64,000 nt of DNA, taken from assembly GCA_958299035.1 (NCBI GenBank), contig CATQJL010000001.1, positions 50,904,461 to 50,968,460 on the forward strand. Reading direction: 5' to 3'. The position numbers and the translations under genes are program-made. The first letter of the stretch is position 1; each line of letters begins with the position of its first letter. The notes beneath the pieces were generated by a model, which worked only from the letters and a program-made list of their open reading frames with translations, was not told where the DNA came from and searched no databases. Source of the stretch: Cylicocyclus nassatus. Lineage: Eukaryota; Nematoda; Chromadorea; Rhabditida; Strongylidae. Below, piece after piece: positions 1-12,700 of the stretch.

Positions 1-144
1 CTAGCTAGCCGCAGATGTGGCGCGAAACCCTCGCGGCGCGGACTCCCGCCATGCCGATTTTGGCCTGGTTAGGATTGGGGCAGACTGTAGCCAGATAGTT
101 TCGTATCCTGCGGATATGGCGAGTGGAATTTGGGACGACAAGAT

Positions 145-700
145 TTTTTCACAATTCACCAGTCGTTCTATTTCCTTTGAAAAGAAACATGCGGCTACTA
201 TTTAACACATCATAATCTACAGAAAAAGTGCTATCGAAAGATCCTTGCTGGAATGTACTCGGGACAATGCTCGCTGCTTTACACCTTCGCGAAAAGACGT
301 CCTTAGAAAGATTCAAGAATACTGAAATCGAGATATCAAGGACATGCTGTATATAGGAAGATTCGCCTTGATGAACTGAGCAACGCGCTGCTTTCGGATT
401 CAAAATATACTTATTCCGAAGGAAGTTATGACGAGTAGAATTTAAAAACGCGTGGTTTTTCCAAAATTCACCAACGCTTCTATCTCCTTCGGAAAGAATT
501 CTGAGCCTATTTTTTAGCGCACAATAATCTACAAGAACACTATTATCGAATAGTACTCAGTAAAGTCTTCTATGTTGGGTAGGCGTTGCTTCACATATTC
601 GCGAAAGGACCTCCGCAGAACAAATTGAAAAAACTGGAAACGGAATATCGAAGATCGTACTCCCACTTCCGATATACCAGAAGATTCTCCGCGCCGAGCT
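145..700. repeat. Diverged tandem duplication, two units about 320 bp apart
   Basis: Two similar stretches lie head to tail. The first begins near 153 (AATTCACCAGTCGTTCTATT) and the second near 475 (AATTCACCAACGCTTCTATC). They then run in parallel through a TAATCTACA block, a CTTCGCGAAAAGACGTCC-like block and an AGGAAGATTC / AGAAGATTCTCC block. The units differ at many sites, so this is an old duplication or a satellite fragment. No coding function is visible. Confidence 0.6.
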
Positions 701-767
701 GAATCGAATGGTGGCTTTGAATTCAGAATTTGTCCACTCTGAATAGAGATATGGCCACGCGACGCTG

Positions 768-870
768 ATGTATGGACATGTCCATACATGTATGGACATG
801 TACGGACATGTACGGACATGTCCATACATGTATGGACATGTCCGTACATGTCCATACATGTCCATACATT
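768..870. repeat. Short palindromic tandem array based on CATGTCCATACATG
   Basis: A run of about 100 bp is built from alternating TGGACATG, TACGGACATG and CATACATG modules. Each module is nearly self-complementary, so the array can form many small hairpins. The open frames across it on the minus strand are products of the repeat and do not look like genes. Confidence 0.75.
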
Positions 871-1140
871 CGCGTCTATTTTTCAAAAAATGTGAGCGGT
901 ATTGTACATTGTCTGCAATCCTCAGTACGCAGTTGACGTAATGTATGCAGTTTTCAAAAATAACAGCCATAGGCGGCTGTCATGCTCTCAAGTACTAAAA
1001 GCGATAACTGCGGGACTTAAATAAATTAGTCAAACGGCGAAAAGACAGAAACAAAATTGGTTTTCAGATTTCGCCGGGTCAGGAGCATTTGTGGTCTTAT
1101 CATATTACACAGCACAAACCTTGGTGAGCGTTCTATCCAG

Positions 1141-1619
1141 ATGCAATGCTTAGAACTTCTGCCGAAATTCGTACAGGTACTGCTACTTCTTCTCTACGTG
1201 AATAGGAGCATGACTAAAAAATACACTGGACTTGGTGTACGTCTATGTATGAGGTATCAGCTTGCAGAAAATATTCGTGCGATCAGGTTAGTGCAAGTAG
1301 CTAGCCAGGAGAAGAAACAAACATTCTTCGGAGTTTTTGTTCGCATCATAATTACATCAGTATTATTATACAAATATAGGTAGTGATTTTTATCTCTAGG
1401 GTCTTCCTACCAATGATCGTATTTGACACGTTGATATCGCTTCTATGCGCAACAGCAGACTACTTGCAATTCAATTTCGTTTTTCAACCGAAGTTATGCC
1501 AGCAGGATCCCTACTATTTACCAGTTTATATCTCAGTTGTCTTGGTAATGATTACTTTATTCTACAGAAAGCTAAACTGGAAACAGAAGCTGGAAAAATT
1601 TAGACATCGTCGCTGCTAG
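1141..1619 (+). pseudogene. Fragment of an sre-like nematode chemoreceptor
   Basis: Two adjacent exons can be read. Exon 1206-1286 encodes a segment ending in RYQLAENIRAIR, which resembles the conserved stretch before a late transmembrane segment of the Sre (serpentine receptor class epsilon) family. It joins in phase to exon 1400-1619, which starts VFLPMIVFDTLISLL, has a second hydrophobic stretch (YLPVYISVVLVMITLFY) and ends in a basic tail at a TAG. A possible exon at 1141-1176 does not join in phase. The first five transmembrane segments of a full receptor are not visible upstream, so this is a fragment, a pseudogene or a gene whose 5' exons I could not resolve. Family assignment rests on remembered motif similarity only. 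Confidence 0.45.
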
Positions 1620-1699
1620 AACTCTGTGAAGCAGTCGTCATCTTTATCAGAAGCCCAACAGTCAGATTCACCCGTGTACGAAACAAAATAGCAGGTGGG

Positions 1700-3400
1700 A
1701 AATGTAAGTTAGTTATGTGTTCATCTGAAGTGCCCTTGTTAGGACGATTGCTTTGACTGTCACAGGAATGAGAACGAAGAGATCGACATTCTTTAATTTA
1801 TTTATTTTTTGGTGCACCCTGAGTGTATAATAAAATACACAAATGTATGAGTGTATAATAATACAAATAAACAAATAAAAAATTTGTCTACCCATAAAAC
1901 AAAGTAAATTGTTTGCTGTAAGCTGACGATTATACCACTGCCCAAAATTTGAAAGTGAGGAGATTTCGTGATATGCCAAAATTTAGACGCATAATGCGCA
2001 CTTTGGAAGCAAGGTGCTTATCTGGCTTGCGCTTCTCGACCTAGCGATTTTTCTTACTCGCAGGAAAGCTAAAAAAACAAGATTAGATTGCAGGGAAGCC
2101 AGAAAACAAGATTAGATTGTTACGCTGAAAATTTGAAAGGTAATGGATGCTAGCTAGTATGGCAGGGATTATGCCTAAAATGAAACTGGAAAGTAGCAAA
2201 AGCTAGTAGCGGGTATTTAGTGCAGATAACTCATGGGCTGTACTACGCTGCGGTAAGTTCCTTCGGATGGATAAGTTTCCACACCCGCTCGCGTCACCGC
2301 ACTGCTGCAATGTACAGATATTCAGTACACAGATAAATCAAATAGGAAAGGGTAAAAAATAAGCAGGAAAAAATTGGCTGTTTCTGGAAAGTTGAAGCAA
2401 ATCTCTCATGCATTTTATGCATTTATGACGGATGCAGTAGAATAACTTTTCCCAGAGAGATGAGGAGATTGTGACTTTCCGAAAACTTTTGGAATATTTT
2501 AGCAAAAGAAACTATAATAGCTGTGCTCGCCAGTCTAATAGACTAGGAGGCTGGGTACGGCACTGCTATTTTTTCCACCCTTTAGCTTGCTTTTGAAGGT
2601 GCATTCTTAATAAAACTGCAGCACGCTTTCTACTTATCGCATCGGCTTAATGCGTATTTTATTTTCATCATGTAAGTCGAACTAACATTCATGAAGCTAT
2701 ATAATTCTATTGTAGATAACACATCGGTCCTTCGATGTTGACGAAGAAGCACTAGCTGTTAAATATCTCATTCCATTTATTGGTTGCAAAGACCATCAAT
2801 AATTAACTTACTTTTTAGATACGCCTAGCGTTGTAAACGTTTTCGGATCGGACTTGATTTTCGAGCAGACGTATCGCAATCACTTCGATGATCTGAGCAA
2901 GATATGGGACAAACCAAGAAGCCGTAATTCCTAGCCTGCTACTCAGATGATGCTTGTAAAGTAATACTTTAAGATCGTTTGCTGGCTAACGCGGGGCATG
3001 GGTTCCATCTCTGTAGATACAACTCATTATTGACATTCGTAATATCCAGCAGTCCTCTTGCAAGCTAAGTCGTTATTCTTTAGTTTGTATGAAGTCTGGG
3101 CTTGAAGCACATGATGTTCTGTTGTTATTCGTGCTTTGTGTAAAACTAACAATTACATTGTTTGATTTTTTTAGTGATACGCCTCGAGCGTATCTAATGA
3201 AAATGAAAATGAAAAATGATTGATAAAGAGTAAGAAAACAGGTAGTAATCTTTGTATAGTACTTAAGAAACTATCGTACAGTGAAGCACTGTCAGAGGAG
3301 TAAACAAAAGATCAGTGATACTCTGCTACCAATTCAGATTCCTTTCCCGTCAAATAATAAAATGAATCTATTAGGGTGATCGGAAAGTGATGGGACACCT
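1700..3400. other. AT-rich stretch with no recognised gene
   Basis: No exon chain, RNA gene or element with clear ends was found here. Short open frames are all below 90 codons and match no family I know. Confidence 0.4.
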
Positions 3401-3500
3401 AGACAATCAATGCAGCCCCGAATAGGAAAATTAATTGGATGTTCCAAGTTTTGGCAGATTCTAGTACACTACAAAACCTTCTCATCGAGCTCTGTAGATA

Positions 3501-3668
3501 CAGGGCTCCTAAATTGCAGAGTCGTTTGCACCAGCGGTCGCGCGATCGCGTCGCGCCCGGGCATCAATGGCGCCGCCTCGATCGATGGCGCCGGCGCCGG
3601 CAAAATTCCCGGGCGCGATGCGGTCGCGCGACCGCTGGTGCAAACGACTCTGCAATTTAGGAGCCCTG
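3501..3668. mobile_element. 168-bp palindromic MITE, TA target site
   Basis: The element is almost one perfect hairpin. It begins CAGGGCTCCTAAATTGCAGA and ends with the reverse complement, and the inverted repeat extends about 60 bp each side over GC-rich sequence containing GGTCGCGCGA. TA flanks both ends (3499-3500 and 3669-3670). TA target sites and a CAG start fit Tc1/mariner-type non-autonomous elements. The overlapping open frames on both strands are products of the palindrome. Confidence 0.85.
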
Positions 3669-4000
3669 TAATTACTGTCACGTAGCGTTACTTTCCTAAG
3701 CGCTTGAAATTACAACTGCCACCTGAAATACTTCGAACTTTGATCAGCATCGCCGCAGTAAAACAGTGAGCGTAACTAGTATATGTGAGGCGTTTTGTTA
3801 AGCATTTCGCACATGCGCGAACCGCGCACTCCATGTTTACATAACGAGTAAATAGGCAAACATTGCAGCAACAGAGTGACATCAGATAAGACGAAGACGA
3901 ACTATCAAGATAAGAGAAAGAAATGAAAACCCTTGAGAGATGATGGACTCCTTGGAAAGCTTGTGTGTTTTCCATCAGGCAATGCCATTTTTATTACATA

Positions 4001-4300
4001 CTAGATGGCTACCCGGCTCCGCCCGGTTCTGTCATTATTTTATTCGTAATCAGCATGCTCGATTACCCCCCTGTACCAACTCCCAGCCCCGTAGCTCAAA
4101 TTTTGCAAAAAATCGATAAAATCGATATCGATCGATGACGAAAAGTAGCCTATGACACCCGCCCGGCCCCGAAGTGTATGTGGGCAAAGTTTGGTCCGGA
4201 TCGGTTCAGAAATGGAATTTTCTATTCGGAACATACGTACACACAGACAGACATACAGACAGACAGACATACAAACAGACATTCAGCTTTATATATAAGA
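4001..4300 (-). mobile_element. Non-autonomous Helitron-like element
   Basis: Read on the minus strand the element starts TCTTATATATAAAGCTGAATG, then has the (GTCTGTAT)n-like tract. Near its 3' end is a GCCGGGCGGAGCCGGG hairpin, and it terminates in CTAG. It sits between A and T. TC start, 3' hairpin, CTAG end and A/T target are Helitron hallmarks. A close copy in the opposite orientation lies at 57495-57786. Confidence 0.75.
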
Positions 4301-6072
4301 TTTTATGTGAATGATGTTCATATACAATAGTAGAAATATATCTAAGGACCGCAGGAAGCCTTTGAGGTGCATTTGTACCTTTCTCTTATTCTTACTCGAT
4401 GTGGTTTCTTAAGTTCTTTTCCAAACTCTCTTAGTCTTGCCTTGGTTCTGTAGGTAGCGATTCACACTATTATTTACTCGGTATCGGCCATAATGACTCA
4501 TCGCCGCTGATCGACGGCTCAAGTATGACCTTTTGTAGCTCATTCATCTTAGTTGGAGAGGTGTTTTGTCCAATCGCAAGGTTTGTCACCTTGCTACTAA
4601 ATAGTTGTTGGGAATTGACTTTGCTAATGCCAGCGAATATCATTCACTTTGCCTAAGATGTTCTCATCATTCTTAGTACTAGCTGCTCTGCGGAATTATG
4701 CAGACCCTTACATATATCTGTGCTGCAATGGGTAAGGGAACTGTCGCCAAATCCACGATAGTCTGATAATCTCAGTGCTTTTCAAACAAAGATAGCATTG
4801 GTAATAGAAGACAAGTTATTTCTCTCATCGAGGTAATCGAATAAGCCCACCCTTGAAAATCAGCATCTATCCATATGTATGCAATTTCCCCAATTTTCCA
4901 CATTTTCAAAAAAATTGTGGGGCAAAACATGTTTTCTTGAAAATTTGCGCCATATGACCTATTCAAATAACCTGCCTTTTTCATTCGAAATGATGAAGGA
5001 TAGCCGCATAGCTAAGTAGTCATTAGAATGAGCTTGGAAAACCTTTTCGGAAAGGTATGTCGTGTCTAGGGACTTTGAGGTACAGCAGCACCAATTTGGA
5101 TGGCTTTGAGAAAAAATTCTTGACTTCCACAGGCGCTGTTCGCATGATTTTGGGAGAAGAGCTGCAAAGTGCTGTAAGGATAACATGCGGAGGTCACTTT
5201 ACACTCGTCTACATTACTGCTTGTTTGCCACTAAACAGTAAGAAAACCTCCGAAATTGTGAAAAGATCAAGGTGCCCCATTATTTCCGTCACCCTAATAA
5301 CACGACGTATCAGGTCAATGAAAAACCCATGGTCTACTTTCTGCCGATTCTTTCGCTCCAATTCTCCAGATGACATCTCTAGGCAAGTAATATGAATCTC
5401 GTATTTATGAACGACTTGGCACCTTAGCCTCGCACTTTTCCACACGGCTTGATTTTTTTTGCTGTACTAAACAACTGAAACTCAGCCACAAGGTAGCCAA
5501 CGTAATAACTTTCAGATTCCACACATGTCATGTGCGAAGGATGCTTTCGCTTGCATTTGGAAACAAGTTGTATCTTTTCAAGTAATTTCTGATGATTTCT
5601 CAAGTTACAGTAGCGCTCATGACTGTGGAAACCAGCGGCCGACGCTGGACAAAATCGCGCTGCGAAGCCGTATCTCGGTTCAGAGTGACAGATTCCGACT
5701 ACATAAAACTTCAACCCAGCTCCTGGTATATAGGGTGTTCAAAATGTATAAATTATCTGATTTTTGATAACTTTATTGTTTTGATATCTTTCGTCTTCAG
5801 GTACCATTCTGTAGAGCTGGCTTCAATTTGATTCAAAGTATAGAGCAAATTATCGACCGCTATTCATCACTGAGGGATGACAGTAGGAGTTTCCGGCAAA
5901 TAGCAAAAATCGTCTGACAATTTTGTCTCAAAATGACTAGAAAATTGTGTAACAGAGTTTCCATGCATGTTGATTTCGCTACACAACATTTCAAGAGCTT
6001 ATTGAGCGTGCTCAATAGTGCAAACACATTTCTGATGGAAATTAGAAAAGCTTGTTGTTACGGTATACCTAA
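4301..6072. other. Stretch without a confident gene; weak minus-strand coding signal at 4.96-5.45 kb
   Basis: On the minus strand an open block of 78 codons (5445-5209) contains GELERKNRQKVDHGFFIDL. It could splice through a GTAATG donor to a second open block at about 5165-4985. Neither part resembles a family I recognise, and no start or further exons could be attached. I regard it as an unassigned candidate. Confidence 0.25.
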
Positions 6073-6275
6073 GGTCCTGGTCAGACTTCACGCGACTTAA
6101 TCGTCGCGATCTAATCGCCAAGATTTCCATTCATTTTCATTTCACATTCAAAAAGTTCGGGCTGGAAAAGTATCACAACCGAAATGCAAGTTGATCGGCA
6201 TGGAATGATGTTGTAACAGTTGTCTCGTCGCGATTCAGTCGCGACGATCAAATCGCGTGAAGTTTGCCCGGGGCC
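6073..6275. mobile_element. 203-bp MITE with TAA target duplication
   Basis: The ends are GGTCCTGGTCAGACTTCACG and, inverted, GGCCCCGGGCAAACTTCACG, followed inward by copies of GCGACGATTAAATCG-like sequence. TAA precedes (6070-6072) and follows (6276-6278) the element. A 3-bp TTA/TAA duplication with GG-starting ends fits PIF/Harbinger (Tourist-like) elements. It shares its interior with the element at 14540-14773. Confidence 0.8.
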
Positions 6276-6278
6276 TAA

Positions 6279-7892
6279 GATAACTTATTGAGAAAAATCA
6301 CTTGCAGATTATATTCAATCCGCAACTTCGACTAACATAGTTGAAAGCTTTTCGTTTGTTTCGTTTTCGTTCTGAGGGGGAATATGGCTGCCAATGGAAA
6401 AAATTGTTTTGGACGTTCTGACCGTTCCTACAGTAATGTAGAGCAATTGGTGAATAGCTCCATACTGTAAATCTAAGTTGAAGTCACCTCTGCAGAATGG
6501 CACCTAAAGTTAGACGAAAGACATAATTCAAGAAAGTTAATGACAATATAACAGTATGCACATTTTTCGGAACACCCGTACGTATAAGTTACGCAGTCAG
6601 TTATTTGCCAGTTCACGAATCTTCTCACAGGTCTTGTCAGATCTCTCTTACAAGGCTAGTTGATCAAAGTGCTGATTGCACCGCGTACATGCACTGACTG
6701 CTGTTGATGAACGCCTACCGTATTAACTATTTTAATCAGACAGGCACTGACAGATGCGCGGCGTCGAGCTAAATTAAATGGTATCGGATTCCTCAAAACA
6801 AAACCCTGGAGATGTCTACCAAAATTCAGAGCGGATTGCATGAACAAACAATATAAAGTTTATCAACAGACAACAGCGATTGTACAACGTAACAAATGTA
6901 TTATCATAACTTTGACAGATTTTATCAGACATTCTCGTCCCCTTTAGAATAGAATCCTGCTTGCGTAGAGTTTATCGAGCCTTTCGCTTTTGATTTTGGT
7001 CCCCAGTTCCTACCCTAAGCAGAAGCATTTTACGGTACTGCAATTGGTAATGCAAGTTGCAAACCTTATTACACTGGAAGCGAACCATCTGATCATTTTT
7101 GGTTTGTTGCGTAGCTAGCGGATGGAGTTTGAAATCAATCTCATTCCTGAAAATGATTCGCAAATATTATGTACAAGGAAAGAGGAGCATGCATGACTGG
7201 CCGACCTAATGGGATCACTTAGGATTTTACGACCAGGAGCCTTCACATCGTGTCGTTCGGCGGTTACATTTGCTTCCTTCGCCTGTAGACAACAGCACTT
7301 TATGGTAATTGTGATTTTGCTTCTCTAAATCGTGCTTGAATTTCCGGAAACAGCCCCAGCTAAACATTTCTTGAGTTCCCTTGCGCAAATACGTACTTCA
7401 CGAAATTATTGTCGTTACGGCCCCTGTTGCGAACTTCATAATGGTCAAAATTCTGACCATTTCCAAGTCCTGCTTCCACTTCTGCATGAATTGATTGATT
7501 TTACAAATACTGCTAAAGCAGATCATAAATTCTCTGTCGTTCCGCATGTGAGCATGATTGATCGAAATTATTCTTCGCTGGCTCAACATGCAAAAAGGAT
7601 GATTTTTCAAGCAATACTCATGTTCTCAAGGTCTAGGGCTGCGCTAAGACAGCTAATCGAAGCTCAAAATGCTTTTTTCTCGCTTGGAAAAGTCTTCAGT
7701 GCAAAAAACTTATTATGCTGTATTAAAAGATCTGTGATATTTTCGTATTCAATGGTTTTCGTTTCCAAGATCATTTCAACTAATAGGTTATCAATTTCTC
7801 ATATAAGAAAGGCCTGCTATTCAATCAAAGCCTGAGCGGCTCTTCAGCAAAGAAACCTCTACAAGGGGAATTTCAAAACTGCAGGAGATTAA
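6279..7892. other. No recognised gene; one 167-codon open frame at 7332-7835
   Basis: The plus-strand open frame 7332-7835 is long for this AT-rich DNA. Its translation (for example DHFQVLLPLLHELIDF) matches no family I know, and no splice chain connects it to other exons. It may be chance or a decayed element. Nothing else is recognised here. Confidence 0.25.
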
Positions 7893-8199
7893 CACGTTGA
7901 CGACAGCGTGACATGGTGGGTCATGCAATGACTGCCACGTGGAACAATGTGACCCACATGGTGGGTCACGCCTTAAATTTTGTTAAAATGACTGCTATCT
8001 TGCACTACAATCGTTTTAAAAGCTCTCTTACGCTCTGACCCTAGAAAATACTTTTGCGTTTCTTACCCGCTTCATAGAATTACTGTAGATATACTGTGGT
8101 TGACGATCTGCATTATTTTAGCTGAAAATTTTTGACTTATCCGTGAAAGGCAGTGTCCCACGAGGCGGACAACCAAAAATGCGCGTTGTCGTCAACGTG
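7893..8199. mobile_element. 307-bp MITE, piggyBac-like ends
   Basis: The left end reads TTAA then CACGTTGACGACAGCG. The right end is the inverted copy, CGTTGTCGTCAACGTG, followed by TAAA. Inside, GACCCACATGGTGGGTCAC forms further inverted repeats. A TTAA target with one side mutated is the simplest reading, which would suit a piggyBac-type origin. Confidence 0.6.
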
Positions 8200-9480
8200 T
8201 AAAATGAGATTTGATGCCGAAACTTAAACATTTTCATTTGCCCAAAAAGTGAACATCTGTCCAGGAAATCCTACGGATAACTTGCTCAGTTCTCACCCAA
8301 ACAGAAGCATATGTACAGTTGCTACAATTTTCCAATAGAAAATAGAAACAAAAGGACAGAACGACGAGAACCCAGTGATGCACTTTTTCGAAATTTTTCA
8401 AAATTTGAAATTCCTCGCAAAATAAAGCACAAGGCTGAAAATTCGTTGTCATACGTAGGTTTATACTAGATCTGCCTTGTAGATACAGTCCAACGTGGCT
8501 TCGACGACAACATGCAGATTTTCACTTTCTCGATTTCTAGCATGGAAAAGTAGAGCAATGTATGTGGAAGTGTAATGTAAAAACTATATGCTTTAGCGAG
8601 TGAGAGGTCTGTGGGATTTTTAAAAACAAAAGATCCGATTTTCTTTTGAGCAAACTCCCACTGAGAGTTCAAAAAAGGCTTCTTGGGGTAAAGAATCAAA
8701 TTTCGAAAAGACTTGCGTTACAAACCTGATATAACAGCGGCGGTATGCATCACCCGTTCGAGTAAAGGTTCCTATTCAGGACATAACCCAATCAGACCTA
8801 GGCTCCACGCTCGCACTGTGGGTGCCCGACCGTGCAAATGCCCCACAGGCGATAGCGGGTAAATCAGCATGTGGCTAATTTTCCGATCTCGACTGGCTAT
8901 GAAATTGTGTGATCCATAGCGCGTCTAATTAGGTACCTCAGAGCTGTGATAGATCGAATATTTCATTCACTAAACGACGATTAAGACTTGACTATTGTTC
9001 TGTTGCACAAGACTTTTTTAACTTAACAATTCATTGATTTGACTTTGAGGTTTGCAAGAAATTCAGAACCCGATCTAAAGAGATCGGGCTCTGCTACACT
9101 TCCGAATTGATTTCCTAGGACTCTTCGCAAAGCTTCGAAGCCAAGAAAGGCGTAATTAGTACCAACGTCAAGCTAATTTCAAATTTGTATGACTCTTTCT
9201 GAAAAACCTGATTAAGTTAGGTGCATTCACTTTCAGCTTGGGAGACTGATACATACGCCCCGGAAAGAGAAAATCATGAGCTTTCTAGCGACGCTTAGAG
9301 CAAAAATCGTTATAGGCATATGGCGCTACCAGGTGCTGGTGAAAATCTTCAAATTGCACTTTCCGGTCGTTTTGGTCGTGTTATCATCAACTTTTTCTGA
9401 AAAGAGCTTCGTGATGATCGGATGTTCTAGACCATATTAGTTCATTTCAGTATATATAAATATCTGCGGTGTTTGAAACA
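8200..9480. other. No recognised gene or element
   Basis: This stretch lies downstream of the TRMT1 gene. It may hold unrecognised 3' exons or the 3' UTR, but no frame resembling the TRMT1 C-terminus was found. A small perfect hairpin, CCCGATCTaaagAGATCGGG, lies at about 9068-9087. Confidence 0.3.
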
Positions 9481-9770
9481 ACAACCATTATTGGGGTATG
9501 ACGCCGATAGAGGTGCTAGAGAAAAGCATAAAATTGTCGTTTTTCTTTTTCAAATTCGGTCTCATGAATGCTGAATAAACTACTACTCGTTTGTGAGTCC
9601 AGTGTCAACAAAGTAGAATGTTTGAACAGAATCACCAAAAAAATCCAGATTTTGTAAAGCTTGTTTAAGTGCTTGTAAGTTCGACAACGGCAGCACATCT
9701 TCTTGTGTGACAAAATTCGGGTGGAAGAAACATCTCTTTAAAATAAATAAATAAATCAAAGTGGACGCAC

Positions 9771-12700
9771 CGCAAAGCGACAGATATCCCATAAAAACTG
9801 CGTTGGAGCATTGGTCTTCAGCGCGCGAGGATTGCAGTGAGATCCCGATACCTTAAACAGAATGAAGGCTTGAATGTGGATGAAAAAGCAACCAAAACTA
9901 CTATTCACCTCGTATCCGGCATTGAGAATGGCCGATTTCACGCTCACTGCTTTGGGCACGGAGCATTTGACTACGTTGAAAAGTTGATCATGCTCGTAAT
10001 ACAGTGGCACCTCAAGCTCCTAAGAGACGAAATCAGATGCCGTTTGCAGCAACCTAGAAAATTAGAAAATAACCTCAGCCACATTTGTGAGAACACCCAA
10101 GAGACGATTATGGGTGCCCAGCCTCTCTTCCTCGGAAGTTTCTTTGAGACTGAAACGAAAGTACGTCATGCGGGAAAAATACGGAAGTGGAAAAGAAAAG
10201 ATAACTGTAGGAGAAAAGAGTAATGAGAGAGGGGAAAGGTATCAGACAAGAAAAATTTTTTTCTTTGATTTCAGGCAAGCTTGCCTAAAATGTTCAATTT
10301 TCCAGAAGCTATTCTATGAACCACCTAGCTAGGATTCCTTCCACAAATCGTCGGTTGTGTATAGGACCAATGTATATGGGGCCCACATGATGAACGGAGT
10401 GACCGCAATGAGTGCATCTGTTGTCTGCTCCTAGAAACATCCAGCATATCACTTCTGCGAGTTTGAAAGAGTACTCTCACTATAAAACGCATGCTGCGCA
10501 AGGTTTTCGGCTTTGTTTCACTTCACTTAATGTCATGCTAAATTAGTCAAACGTTCATCACTTAATACCAGCATAAGCATTATCCGCCATCATCCAGAAA
10601 ATCCCAACTACGACAGTTGGCAGTTGTATGTGACGCGCACATAAGCTTGCGCAAATACAGCATTAATTAGGCTAAAAAGGTCACGCCCAAGAAAAGAGTC
10701 AAAAAACGAAAAAGAAGAATGAGCTCGTGTATGGTAGTCAAGGAAACCAACCCATCATAGTTTGCCGAAAGATACTCGCGCAATACTTCAAACTCTTCCC
10801 ATCTTCCACCTTCCTCAACACTGGCAGCACCTCCATTGAATGGCATCCAGAGCATGCGATAACGTTCCCGACCTTACTAAAGATGTATTGTAAACAAAGT
10901 CAAATTGGTAATACTGAGTTTCCAGTCACTTACGTTCCAGATTCTTTCGTCAACCTGGCACCGGTATGGAGTCGCACAAACACTCTAACGTAGAAATCTA
11001 CGCTGATAGATAGAAGCGGTTCGATATAACGCGAGTAGCGATTAGCATGAGAATCTATAGAGCGCAAAAGTATTCGAAGCGCCTGAATAAAATGTCTTGA
11101 AGTGAAGATGATGTTTAGCAGACTGGCTGTTCTACCATTTCATGACAGCATTTCAATCGTACCGTAGTCGAACCGTACTTATTATAACATGTTTCTGGGG
11201 TATTACCGCAAAGCACAGCCATATCGGTACAAGTGACCATGAGGATGCCTAGGAATGCAGAATTTGAACATGATAATAAGAAAAGAAAAAGATCATGCTT
11301 AGAAAACCCTAAACAAAATTGTAGTAATAATCACCGTCATCTGCTACGCACTGTACTGCCGAATCCAGGAAGACGGAAGCAGATCCATACGGATCCAAGT
11401 CGACAGCATGAAACCGTTTATCAATATTACGATGTTGCATCATTGTAACGCTGAAAACACGATAAGCATACTCTTAAACGAAACAAGTATAAAACCCACA
11501 CTGCATCACCAAAGTTGGCGCGAACTTTGCCTTCCACTCCGTTAAGTGCGATATTCTCTTCGATGGACTGTACAGCATTCTCGGAAAAATCGTTGGCCAA
11601 GACAAAATCGACGTCATCAACCTAAATTTTGCGAACTATTAGCAGTGAGCATTGTTGCTAAAAATGAAGCAAGAATCAATCACCACTTGTGCAAGATTCG
11701 TGAATGTAAGCAAAATCTGATTTGTTTTTTCCTTATCGGAAACTCATTGAGAGGCTCTAGCTAGGATTTTGCCCAAGCGAAAGCACATATGTCTATCTTC
11801 AGACCCGGAAATTCGGCCGAGTAATTCTATTCTAATCCTCAACCAGTAACGTACTCCACGATATGTTGGTGAGATATTTACTGTGCCTCGCGAATCACGG
11901 TATTTAGGATCTTTCAGAACTGCAACTTCCTTTAGAATTTCTTTCAATTTGAGCCTTTACTTGACAACTATCTGTCAAATGAGGGGATGAATGGAGTAGT
12001 GGTATGAGGCGCCGCAATGACCAGATCGGACACAGGTTCGATCTCCGCCCCCAGGGCAACCAAGTCCTCTACCCTCCGGGGCCGGTAAATTGGTACCAAA
12101 GTAATCTGCGAGGATAGAAGCACTGACTTGGTAAACCGCTGGCCCCGCAAGTCACTGTAATAGGTTCGCGAGTACAATTGCCTCTTCGATCACGACGTAG
12201 TATGCATTCCGCGCATTCCCGCAGAGGGTATTGAACACGACGAATACTTTATCCTTTACTGTTTCTGTGATATCTGTTAGTAAAGGCTCAAATTGAAAGA
12301 AACATGCGGAATGCAAACAGTTGCAGAACAAGATCTACCCTTTCATATTTGGTTGCTGGTGGAGGCGAAATGAACATTGCGAGGAGAATGAAAGTTTCCA
12401 AAGACAATCGCAGTGAAGTGTATGGAAAATGGCGGAAATTTTCACCTCCTGAGAAAACCGCAAAGCGCGTAGTCCACTAGCAGATAAAGCGTCCAGTATT
12501 CTGATGGGACCGCTTTGTAAGCTCGTTTCCTTGATCTTCATTTTCTTCGCGTTCGGCTCTCCTTCACCATCTCCCGCTCCATTAGAATGAGCTTCTCTGC
12601 GTAATCGTACAAACTGCCGCAGAACTGACACTCTGCAACAGTGTAATCGATGTCTTCTAGAATTCACCTAGATTGAATATGCAACTCACGTCAGATCCCT

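Noticed and set aside
768..870. Possible CRISPR-like array of palindromic repeats
   Set aside because: There are no unique spacers of constant length and the genome is eukaryotic; it is a simple palindromic tandem repeat.
3410..3685. Three overlapping frames on both strands
   Set aside because: They are generated by a 168-bp near-perfect hairpin MITE.
8740..8900. Possible tRNA or SINE from a CCGTTCGAG motif
   Set aside because: No A box, stem or copy elsewhere in the window supports it.
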